DNA from: Armatimonas sp043757465 | GTDB lineage: Bacteria > Armatimonadota > Armatimonadia > Armatimonadales > Armatimonadaceae | Direction of reading: 5' to 3' | NCBI RefSeq assembly: GCF_043757465.1 | Contig: NZ_JAYVPL010000008.1 | Location: 1-35,188, forward strand | Length of the DNA: 35,188 nt | Program-made: the position numbers and the translations under genes | Notes under the pieces: generated by a model | The model's input: only the letters and a program-made list of their open reading frames with translations | Told to the model about the DNA's origin: nothing | Database searches by the model: none | Shown here: one piece after another, positions 16,186-23,137 of the stretch | Layout: the number at the start of each line of letters is the position of its first letter | Position numbering within the stretch: position 1 is the first letter of the stretch

Positions 16186-16857
16186 CTACTTCACCCGTGC
16201 AAAGCTCAAGATGTGCTGGCGCGGGAGGATCTGGCTGTTCTCGACAAACTTCAGGGAGAACAGCCCCATCTCCTTTTTGACCTGCGCGACGCTCAGTTTG
16301 TGGACTTCCTTGATCGGTACCGCTGGGTCTTCCTTGCGGTACTCCACAAAGACGATCCTTCCCCCGATTTTTAGGGCCTTCACCATCGCGGAGATCATCT
16401 CGTAGGGTTTGTCGAACTCGTGGTAGACATCCACCATGATCTGAAGATCGCAAGACTTCTCGGGGAGCTTGGGATCATCGGTCTTGCCTAGCACCACTTG
16501 GACATTACTGATCCCGTTTTGCTTTTTCTTCTGCTCAATAATGGTCAGCATCTCGGGTTGGATATCTACTGCGAGCACTTTCCCGCTCGGCCCGACTTGC
16601 TTAGCCATCATGAAGCTCAGGTAGCCACTTCCGGCTCCGATATCAGCCACCACCATACCTGGCTTCAGCTTCAGTGCTTTCACGAGCAGGGTGGGAGCCT
16701 CTTCTTCTTCACGCTCGGGGCGATCCAGCCAGTCTGCGGCTTCGTGGCCCATGACGAGCGCGATCTCACGACCCATGTAGAAAATCCCGGTGCCGTTGGG
16801 GTCATGGTAGCCACGGCGGATATAGGGCGGCTTTTTCGGTTGTGGTTGGGTTTGCAT
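16186..16857 (-). CDS. Class I SAM-dependent methyltransferase
   Basis: This 223-residue protein contains the SAM-binding motif I VADIGAGSGYLS, the acidic post-I residue in VLAVDIQPEM, and a motif IV-like IMVDVYHEF. The N-terminal part (GIFYMGREIALVMGH, WLDRPEREEEE) is shared by a conserved family often seen in Planctomycetes-like genomes, sometimes with a signal peptide that is absent here. The substrate is unknown; a DNA-modification role is not suggested by its motifs. It follows the Dam-like gene by 16 nt in the same operon, with an AAGGA ribosome-binding site 9 nt before ATG 16857. Confidence 0.85.
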   Translation of the reverse strand: MQTQPQPKKPPYIRRGYHDPNGTGIFYMGREIALVMGHEAADWLDRPEREEEEAPTLLVKALKLKPGMVVADIGAGSGYLSFMMAKQVGPSGKVLAVDIQPEMLTIIEQKKKQNGISNVQVVLGKTDDPKLPEKSCDLQIMVDVYHEFDKPYEMISAMVKALKIGGRIVFVEYRKEDPAVPIKEVHKLSVAQVKKEMGLFSLKFVENSQILPRQHILSFARVK

Positions 16858-16873
16858 AATTTTTAATCCTTAA

Positions 16874-17782
16874 CTAGGCCCAGCGGAGGTCTCGTCCGAT
16901 GAGCAGCTCTGTCATTGCTGCATGATGTGTGTTTTTCATAGGAATGGCAAGCGTGGCAAAGTTCTGTTCTTGAGCCAATACCTGGACACTTTCGGTATTG
17001 TCATAGGTCATCAAAAAGTCTCCTTGAATCCTTGCAGAAAGACGGAAAAGTGCGTTGTGGTCAAGCTCGCTGTAAGTATAGAGTCGTGCCCCTGCACGTT
17101 TCCCCGGTGCGGTATAGGGAGGGTCAAGGAGAAATACGGCGTCATATCGATCTGCATTTTCCTCTAGAATCGTTAAACCATCCCCTTCGATAAAGCAAAT
17201 TCGGGAGGCAATTGCTCCAATTGCGATGATTCGGTTTGCTAGCGTCTGAGGATACCAACGTGATGCCATCCCCCTTCCGTTCTCCCCAGCTTTGAGCTTG
17301 CCACTACCAGGCGCGAGGATTCCCCCGTGGTTGACGCGATTACGCAGGATAGTTTGAAAAGCATACGCCAGTGTGCTTTCAGGCTCTGTTGCCAGAATCT
17401 CAGCGACTGCACTCTCAGAAAAAGAAAACTCAACGATGCGCCGCGCCAGGCATTCCGCATCACCGTAGAGAATGGTGTTCCAGACAGCAGCGACCGCAGG
17501 ATCACGTTCGACCATAGTAACGCGTTCCGCCAGGCGTTCGAAGGCGACCGTTAGGCTGAGAATACCGCCTCCAGCAAAAGGTTCAACGAACTCGCACGGC
17601 GGCTGAGGCTGGGAAAGTAACCAGCGACGTAAACGAGGAACGAGCCAGGTTTTACCACCCGGATAGCGAAAAGGGCTACGTTGCGGCACTGATGACACAT
17701 TAACGATAGCCTCCCGCGGCTGTTCGTCAAAGAGGCTATATTGGTAGGCCGGTTCAGAGAGGATTTTCGGAGATGGTTTCAT
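16874..17782 (-). CDS. D12-class (Dam-like) DNA adenine-N6 methyltransferase, modification subunit
   Basis: This 302-residue enzyme has the motif order of the alpha group: SPFRYPGGKTWL (motif X, about 36-47), FVEPFAGGG (motif I, SAM binding, about 65-73), and DPPYT (motif IV, catalytic, about 220-224). The segments LRNRVNHGGILAPG and SRWYPQTLANRI are shared by type II adenine methyltransferases of this class. It would methylate adenine in the sequence cut by the adjacent NotI-like nuclease. ATG 17782 is chosen; an upstream GTG at 17803 is also possible. The 5' end overlaps the endonuclease gene by 29 bp (50 with GTG), indicating translational coupling. Its base composition is visibly less GC-rich than the flanking genes. 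Confidence 0.88.
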   Translation of the reverse strand: MKPSPKILSEPAYQYSLFDEQPREAIVNVSSVPQRSPFRYPGGKTWLVPRLRRWLLSQPQPPCEFVEPFAGGGILSLTVAFERLAERVTMVERDPAVAAVWNTILYGDAECLARRIVEFSFSESAVAEILATEPESTLAYAFQTILRNRVNHGGILAPGSGKLKAGENGRGMASRWYPQTLANRIIAIGAIASRICFIEGDGLTILEENADRYDAVFLLDPPYTAPGKRAGARLYTYSELDHNALFRLSARIQGDFLMTYDNTESVQVLAQEQNFATLAIPMKNTHHAAMTELLIGRDLRWA

Positions 17783-18614
17783 TGAGTTTTCGCTGAAGCT
17801 CACGTTGGAGTTGGGTCAAAAAGAGAGACTCATCGCCTGCTTCGGAACGGGTGATCCTCAAGAGGGCTGTTTCGAACAGAGTGTAGACAGTACGCTGGTG
17901 CGTCAACCGGAAACAATCTTCTTGAGGATCATGCTGTAGCGCATAGACAAACCAGGCTAGTTCGGCCTCGTGCGGAGGAACTTCTTCCAGGGAAGGCAAG
18001 GTTTCAAAGAAGGTGGTGTCTAGGGCGACTGCCATCTTTCTTTTCCATGTGTGGAGGATGCCACCTTTGAAGATAAGTTGAGGAGCGAGGCGCTTTCGTG
18101 ATGAGGAGAGAAAGTCGGGGCGTGGATAGTTACGTTGCCCTCTCCAGTCGAAAGAACCACGTTCCTCAGGTGCTTCCATGTAGTGCGCAAATGGGACGCC
18201 GACGTTGCCAGAGATGTAGACTGCCTGTATTTCCAATGCCCCGTAGTCTATGATTCGGCCCACTGTATCGTAGGCAAGTAATATAGCATCAATATTACCT
18301 GCTGATTTTCCATCGCGATCTTTCAGAGCAACCTCTGTGATTGTTGTCCAAAGTGTTCCTGGGGGAAAGAAAAAGGTAGCAGCATCGGTGATGATCTGCC
18401 AATTTTCGCGAAAGCGTACAGGACAAGTGATCACCGCTCGTCCACTACTATCAAAAACACTGCAAACACCGAGTGGATTTTCCGCACTTGTCTTAGTGCA
18501 GTTGGGAACACGGTTATGAAAAGGACAGAGTCGGTGAGTACGATGCCGAGACCCATCCTGTGAGACATTTGTCGTAGGGAAGCCAAATACTTCTGCGAGT
18601 GGGTGCTGTGGCAT
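17754..18614 (-). CDS. NotI-like type II restriction endonuclease
   Basis: This 286-residue protein resembles the NotI family. Four cysteines (C30, C39, C51, C64, in RLCPFHN, PNCTK, GVCSVF and ITCPVRF) correspond to NotI's iron-binding Cys4 site (CPF...C...GVCVV...CP). The later region GKSAGNIDAILL...YGALEIQ holds Asp109, Glu128 and Gln130, matching the NotI catalytic D...ExQ arrangement with YGVLEIQ. It is shorter than NotI (383 residues), mainly at the C-terminus. ATG 18614 (MPQHPLAEVFGF) is chosen: a GGAG ribosome-binding site stands upstream, and the longer frame would overlap the preceding gene. Recognition sequence cannot be inferred; its partner is an adenine rather than a cytosine methyltransferase. 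Confidence 0.82.
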   Translation of the reverse strand: MPQHPLAEVFGFPTTNVSQDGSRHRTHRLCPFHNRVPNCTKTSAENPLGVCSVFDSSGRAVITCPVRFRENWQIITDAATFFFPPGTLWTTITEVALKDRDGKSAGNIDAILLAYDTVGRIIDYGALEIQAVYISGNVGVPFAHYMEAPEERGSFDWRGQRNYPRPDFLSSSRKRLAPQLIFKGGILHTWKRKMAVALDTTFFETLPSLEEVPPHEAELAWFVYALQHDPQEDCFRLTHQRTVYTLFETALLRITRSEAGDESLFLTQLQRELQRKLNETISENPL

Positions 18615-18618
18615 CGTT

Positions 18619-18834
18619 CTAGCTCCAGGTTTCGGGGTAGACAGAGTGGTAGCGGATGCCCTTGCGAGGCTCCTGCTGAAGGGGTTCCACGGCGTCGCGG
18701 AAGGCGAAGTAGTGCGCGGTCTGCTGGTGCGCCTTGAAGTCGGCCTCGGTTTTCTCGTGATTCTTTCGTGCCTCTTCCAGAAATGCTTCACCCTTTCCAG
18801 GCTTAATCAACACGGTGACACAGACAACGTACAT
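18619..18834 (-). CDS. Shortened ABM-family monooxygenase-like protein
   Basis: The 71-residue product starts MYVVCVTVLIKPGKGEAFL and ends with TAHYFAFRDAV, EPRKGIRYHSVYP, both ends of the antibiotic biosynthesis monooxygenase fold (small dimeric ferredoxin-like proteins such as LsrG). Usual members have about 95-105 residues. The middle, normally containing a LRFDVLQ strand and a FVLYEVY strand, is missing: NHE runs directly into KTEADFKAH. The gene is thus either an in-frame internal deletion or an assembly gap, and probably not functional as a monooxygenase. It ends 4 nt before the endonuclease start and shares its operon. A TATAAT ends 7 nt before ATG 18834. Confidence 0.7.
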   Translation of the reverse strand: MYVVCVTVLIKPGKGEAFLEEARKNHEKTEADFKAHQQTAHYFAFRDAVEPLQQEPRKGIRYHSVYPETWS

Positions 18835-18840
18835 GGGCCG

Positions 18841-18856
18841 ATTATACCGCTATAAT
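18841..18856. promoter_or_regulatory. Back-to-back divergent TATAAT boxes, leaderless both ways
   Basis: ATTATA (18841-18846) is TATAAT on the minus strand and ends 7 nt before ATG 18834. TATAAT (18851-18856) on the plus strand ends 7 nt before GTG 18863. The two perfect boxes are only 4 bp apart and mirror one another. RNA polymerase cannot occupy both at once, so transcription in the two directions must be mutually exclusive. No convincing -35 is seen on either side. Confidence 0.7.
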
Positions 18857-18862
18857 GCCGCT

Positions 18863-20563
18863 GTGATCCGCGCTGAGAAAACCCTCTTGTTCTCGATTCC
18901 CCGGGAGGCACTCTGGGAGCTGCTCTCGGATACCGAGCGACTGAACCGGGAGCTGAAGCTGCCGTCGGTGGCGTTCACGTTCACGCCACGCCCTGAAGGA
19001 GGCTCGTCGCTTCGGGGCCAGGCGCGCTTCGGGCCGGTGACTCTGCGCTATGTCGAGGAGCCGTATCACTGGGTGAAGCCGTCGCTCTGGTGGGTGCAGC
19101 GCTTCCCCGAAAACGGGCCAGTTTCGGTCTACCGTGTGGGAGTGCAACTCGAAACCGAAGGGGCAGTGACACGGCTAATGGCCTGGTCAGAGGCCGAGCC
19201 ACGTGGGGTTGGGGGCAGATTTCTGGCGCAGCGTATTGCCCGGAGCAGTGTCAACGGCCTGCTCCGTGCTTGCACGAGCTTTGTGGCGTTTCTGGAGGGC
19301 AGGCAAGCCACCCCGTATCCGATTCATGCCCACAAAAGTGGTACCGCGCCCGGTGCTCCTGATGGGGCAGCGATGCAACGAACGCGCACGCGTCTGGAGC
19401 AGGCCGGGCTCACGGGGGAGCAGGCGGCGCGGTTGATCGCCTTTCTGTTGCTCTCGCCGCCGGAGGATGTGGTGGATTTTCGCCCGTTTGCGCTCGCCGA
19501 CCGGTGGGGGCTAGGCCGAACAGAGGTTCTGAAGCTCTGCCTGAAAGCGGTGCGTGCGGGGGCACTGGAGCTGCACTGGCGCTTGCTCTGCCCGGCCTGT
19601 CGTGGCGCGGGGCCGTCGGTGGAGACGCTGGACGCGCTCACGCCCGATAAAGCGCACTGTGCGTCGTGCAATATTTCTTTTGGCCCCGCTTTTGACCAGG
19701 ATGTCGAAGTTTGTTTCTCCGTCGCGCCCGCACTGCGAAAAGCCGACGATGGCGCGGCAACCTACTGCATAGGTGGTCCGCACCGCATGCGCCATGTGGT
19801 GATACAGTGGCAAGTTCCCGCAAACACTTCGGAAACCGTCGGCACAAGCTTACCACGGGGAACCTACCGGCTTCGCTCTCCACAAAGACGCGAGACACAG
19901 GAACTCGGGTTGGCACAGAGTGCGTCCGTTGTGCTGGCGAATACGGCATCCTACCCGATGCTCTTTCGGTTGGAGAGCTTGGGCTGGCGGGAGGATGCGG
20001 CGACGGCGGCGCAGGTGACGGCGCTCTCGGAGTTTCGGAAGCACTTTGGCTCGGAGGTGCTGGCACCCGGGCAGGAGCTGGTGGTGCGGCAGGTGACGAT
20101 CCTGTTTACGGACTTAAAGGGCTCCACTCAGATGTATGCAACCCACGGCGATGCCCCTTCCTACGCCACGGTGCGGGCGCACTTTGAGCAGCTCTCCAAA
20201 ATTCTGGAAACATACGAGGGAGGTGTGGTTAAGACCATTGGCGACTCCATCATGGCCGCCTTCACCAACCCGGAGCAGGCCGTGCAGGCTGCCCTTGCCA
20301 TTCAGCGCGAGGCCGCACCGCTTGTCGTGAAGCTCGGGCTGTGCAGTGGCCCCGCGCTCGCCGTGACCGCCAACGGCCAGCTCGACTACTTCGGCCAGAC
20401 CGTGAATCTCGCCAGTCGTATCCAGGGTCAGAGCCACGGCGGCGATATCGTCCTCCCCGATGGGCTGCTTCACTTCGTCCCCACCGAGCTTTCCCAGGAG
20501 AGCTTTACGGCGATGCTCAAGGGGACGGATGCACCTGTAACACTCTGGCGGATTGGGAGTTAG
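18863..20563 (+). CDS. Class III adenylate/guanylate cyclase with SRPBCC-like N-terminus and zinc ribbon
   Basis: This 566-residue soluble protein has three parts. Residues 1-145 resemble a START/SRPBCC lipid- or ligand-binding domain (IPREALWELLSDTERLNREL). A middle region with a Cys4 zinc ribbon (CPAC near 242, CASC near 266) resembles the DUF5939 type. The C-terminal catalytic domain (about 405-566) has ILFTDLKGSTQMY (metal Asp near 417), VVKTIGDSIMAAF and FGQTVNLASRIQG with the transition-state Asn and Arg. All catalytic residues appear present, so it should make a cyclic nucleotide; cAMP or cGMP is not decided. GTG 18863 is chosen because TATAAT ends 7 nt before it. It ends 3 nt from the convergent membrane gene. 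Confidence 0.88.
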   Translation: MIRAEKTLLFSIPREALWELLSDTERLNRELKLPSVAFTFTPRPEGGSSLRGQARFGPVTLRYVEEPYHWVKPSLWWVQRFPENGPVSVYRVGVQLETEGAVTRLMAWSEAEPRGVGGRFLAQRIARSSVNGLLRACTSFVAFLEGRQATPYPIHAHKSGTAPGAPDGAAMQRTRTRLEQAGLTGEQAARLIAFLLLSPPEDVVDFRPFALADRWGLGRTEVLKLCLKAVRAGALELHWRLLCPACRGAGPSVETLDALTPDKAHCASCNISFGPAFDQDVEVCFSVAPALRKADDGAATYCIGGPHRMRHVVIQWQVPANTSETVGTSLPRGTYRLRSPQRRETQELGLAQSASVVLANTASYPMLFRLESLGWREDAATAAQVTALSEFRKHFGSEVLAPGQELVVRQVTILFTDLKGSTQMYATHGDAPSYATVRAHFEQLSKILETYEGGVVKTIGDSIMAAFTNPEQAVQAALAIQREAAPLVVKLGLCSGPALAVTANGQLDYFGQTVNLASRIQGQSHGGDIVLPDGLLHFVPTELSQESFTAMLKGTDAPVTLWRIGS

Positions 20564-20566
20564 GCG

Positions 20567-21685
20567 CTACCCCGAGAGGTCTTTGGGAGTTTTCCAGAAG
20601 ATATCCAGCATCCGCTTCCAGAGCGCACGAATGGTCAGCGAGGAAACGGCGAGATAAAAAGTCGGGACGAAGAACCAGAGCCAAGCGGGCATGCTATTGA
20701 GAAGGGGGGCCTGAGTGAGGGCGAAAAATATCCCCGCCGCCGGGTTGAAGAGATTGATGAGCCAGGCCATCCAATGGAACCAGGGAGCAGGGTCAAACCG
20801 AGTATTCAGTAGGCTCGCCATGAGCGCCGGAGCCGCGTAGGTGATGGCGGTTAGCCCAGGGAGCCCCAGAAGCGGCACGATAACCCAGCCGCCCGCATTG
20901 CCCGATGCCTGCTGGCTTTTCTTACTCACCAAGGAGCAGTAGGTCGCTACCGACGCATTGAGCAGCGAGGTGATGAGGATCAAGACTTGTGAGGCCAGAA
21001 AGTTGGTCCAAGCCATGCCGGTGCCCACCGATGTGATAATGAGCGCGGGGAGCATCATCCCGTAGAAAAGTGAGATAGGACGGAGAGTGGCCGCCATCTT
21101 CCCCACCAGGATCTGGAGCGGCGAGTTGCGTGAGAGCAGGAGCGCATTCCAGGTCATTTTCTCGCGCTCGGACGTGATACTGGTAGCGGCCTGGAGGGGC
21201 ATTGCGATCATGAGCACCAGGCACTGCAACACTACCAGAAAGCCATGCATTCCCCAGAAAGCGGGTTTGGGATCGGTGGTGCCTGCGGTGAGGGAGATCA
21301 GATAGAACATCCCCGCGTAGAGGCCAAGCGTGGCCATGATCCCGAGAATCTTCTCCGTGAGCTGCGTGGTGCCTTGCTTCTTCTCCTGGGTCCGTTTCTG
21401 TGCCAGGGTCTCTTTGTGGAAGACGGGGTTGTTGGTAATCAGGTGCTCCCACCACTCGGGCAAAGAGAGAGTGGAGGGGGGGGCGGCGATTGTCTGTGGG
21501 GGAGTGATCAGGGTGGGCAGAACCCGCTCGCCACTCGTGAGTGTCTCCCCACTGCGGAGCCGGGAGAGAAACACTTCGTCTTCTGCACTCAGTGTCGCGG
21601 GGGCAGGCTGGGGGGGCGACGGAACACGAACGGGGGGGAGGGTAGTGCGCGTCTCCTCGGTTTCTTCTTGTTTTACTCTGAGCAT
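20567..21685 (-). CDS. ABC-2-like membrane permease, paralog 1
   Basis: This 372-residue protein has a proline-rich soluble N-terminus of about 100 residues, then about six hydrophobic segments. It shares with its neighbour (21742-22605) the motifs NPVFHKE/NPLYHRE, SEREKMTWNALLL, PLQILVGKMAATLR and a C-terminal LWKRMLDIFWKTPKDLSG, features of ABC-2-type permeases. No ATPase gene is near, so its partner is unknown. An AGGAG ribosome-binding site stands about 6 nt before ATG 21685. A minus-strand TAAAAT at 21733-21728 could be its -10 box. The gene may be co-transcribed with the upstream paralog across a 56-nt gap. Confidence 0.75.
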   Translation of the reverse strand: MLRVKQEETEETRTTLPPVRVPSPPQPAPATLSAEDEVFLSRLRSGETLTSGERVLPTLITPPQTIAAPPSTLSLPEWWEHLITNNPVFHKETLAQKRTQEKKQGTTQLTEKILGIMATLGLYAGMFYLISLTAGTTDPKPAFWGMHGFLVVLQCLVLMIAMPLQAATSITSEREKMTWNALLLSRNSPLQILVGKMAATLRPISLFYGMMLPALIITSVGTGMAWTNFLASQVLILITSLLNASVATYCSLVSKKSQQASGNAGGWVIVPLLGLPGLTAITYAAPALMASLLNTRFDPAPWFHWMAWLINLFNPAAGIFFALTQAPLLNSMPAWLWFFVPTFYLAVSSLTIRALWKRMLDIFWKTPKDLSG

Positions 21686-21741
21686 AGCAACTCCTGTAGA
21701 TAACTACCTGATACGTCTAATAGTGGCATTTTATCGCCGAT

Positions 21742-22605
21742 TTAACCAGAAAAATCTTTCGGTGCCCGCCAAATATCGCGCAGCATCCGCCGCCAGATCC
21801 TCACCGATGCTGTCACGGCAAAGAAGCAGTAGAACACGGGGAGCAGAAGGAGCACGGGCGAGAGCTTTACAAAGAGAGCAAGCGTGGTCGCTAAGCCGAC
21901 CGCTAGTGTGAGAATACTCAGACCCGCCCCACGACGCGTGGCCTTGCTCAGGGCCTCTTTGAGGCTGGTACTCCAGAGAGAAGTCTCGATACCGACCAGC
22001 GTATTGAGCACGGTACTCGGCAGCAGGACGAGCGGAAAAAGAAGCAGGACAAGAGCGGACAGAACCCCATGAGCGACCACGGCGAGCACGATGCTGAGTA
22101 AGATAGCCTGAGCGAAGAGCTGTAGACGCAGAACATTGGCAGCCTTCCCCCCAAGAATCTGTGCGGGAGTGAGCTGCGTGAGCAGCAGAGCGTTCCAGGT
22201 GCGCTTCTCGCGCTCTGCCACAATCGTTCCCGCTGTTGAGGTTGCGGAGAGGAACAGGCCACTAATGATAGGGCCAATCATGGGGCCGATACTACTGCCA
22301 CTCAGGTGCTCTAGAACCAGCGGGACGAGAGCGTAGCAGACCGCAAAGGTAATGAGGAGGGGACGTGCACGTCTCCAGAGCTTCTGAACCGGGGGGAGCG
22401 CCGCCCACTGGGCACGGGTGGCGCGGGCCTTCTCGCGGAGGGCTTCTGCCTTCGCGGGGGAGTAGTTCGCGGGGACAGAAACGGCGCTGACCTCCCGATG
22501 GTAGAGCGGATTTTCGGTAATCACCTCGCGCCAGAGTGCCTCCAGCGAGTTTTCCTGGGCCCGCTCCTCAGGGAGAGCTCGTTGCTTTTGGGAAGAGAGT
22601 GCCAT
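21742..22605 (-). CDS. ABC-2-like membrane permease, paralog 2
   Basis: This 287-residue protein has a short soluble N-terminus (ENPLYHREVS), about six hydrophobic segments, the cytoplasmic motif AEREKRTWNALLL followed by TPAQILGGKAANVLR, and a C-terminal RRMLRDIWRAPKDFSG. It is clearly paralogous to the next gene downstream, so the pair arose by tandem duplication and may form a heterodimer. The EREKxTWNALL segment corresponds to the coupling-helix region of ABC-2 permeases. No Shine-Dalgarno sequence is obvious; a TAGATA-like string ends about 8 nt before ATG 22605. The substrate is unknown. Confidence 0.75.
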   Translation of the reverse strand: MALSSQKQRALPEERAQENSLEALWREVITENPLYHREVSAVSVPANYSPAKAEALREKARATRAQWAALPPVQKLWRRARPLLITFAVCYALVPLVLEHLSGSSIGPMIGPIISGLFLSATSTAGTIVAEREKRTWNALLLTQLTPAQILGGKAANVLRLQLFAQAILLSIVLAVVAHGVLSALVLLLFPLVLLPSTVLNTLVGIETSLWSTSLKEALSKATRRGAGLSILTLAVGLATTLALFVKLSPVLLLLPVFYCFFAVTASVRIWRRMLRDIWRAPKDFSG

Positions 22606-22649
22606 GTCTATCTATCTACGACGTAATTCCAGCGCTCCGGTTGCGGGTA

Positions 22650-23069
22650 CTAGCTCTCGTCGCTCTCTTTTTCTTTTGTTGGGAAGCGCACCGGGCGCAG
22701 GCTCGCCAGGCCCCAGAGGTTCATGACTAAGATCGCTCCCAGAGTGGGCATGCAGAGCACCAGTGTCGCCCAGAGCTTGGGCAGCGCATGAAACGGATCA
22801 CCGCTGACCGCGAGCCACGCCCAGATACCAGGTGGCACCAGCCCGAGCAGGCCGCCCGCAAAGCAGCACAGCGCGCGGTGCCTCCCCGCCGGAGCCCGCA
22901 TCGCAAGCTCCGCACCCATCCCGAGCGCAGCGCCCGAAGGCACCGCTTGGAGGAAGATCAGCCCCCATAAGATCTCACCCGCTTGATCGGGCGGCAGGCT
23001 CTGCTGGTAGGAAGCGGTGGCAATGCCCAGCGCCACGGCTCCTAAAAACGCACCGAGGAGTCCCTTCAT
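22650..23069 (-). CDS. Small polytopic membrane protein of unknown function
   Basis: This 139-residue protein has four predicted hydrophobic segments: GLLGAFLGAVALGIATA, ILWGLIFLQAVPSGAALG, LCCFAGGLLGLVPPGIWAW and LWATLVLCMPTLGAIL. It ends in a charged tail KEKESDES. I do not recognise a family. A GGAG ribosome-binding site stands about 9 nt before ATG 23069. It lies 68 nt downstream of the A2M gene in the same direction and 44 nt upstream of the ABC-2-like pair, so it may belong to one long minus-strand operon. Confidence 0.65.
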   Translation of the reverse strand: MKGLLGAFLGAVALGIATASYQQSLPPDQAGEILWGLIFLQAVPSGAALGMGAELAMRAPAGRHRALCCFAGGLLGLVPPGIWAWLAVSGDPFHALPKLWATLVLCMPTLGAILVMNLWGLASLRPVRFPTKEKESDES

Positions 23070-23137
23070 CGGTTTAGCTCCCTCTCTGGGTTCTCTTCCT
23101 TAAACATGGTGGCTTTCTCTCCTCAGTTTTTTGCATT

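Noticed and set aside
16498..16866. Plus-strand frame opposite the SAM methyltransferase
   Set aside because: Antisense to clear methyltransferase motifs, without a ribosome-binding site or family similarity.
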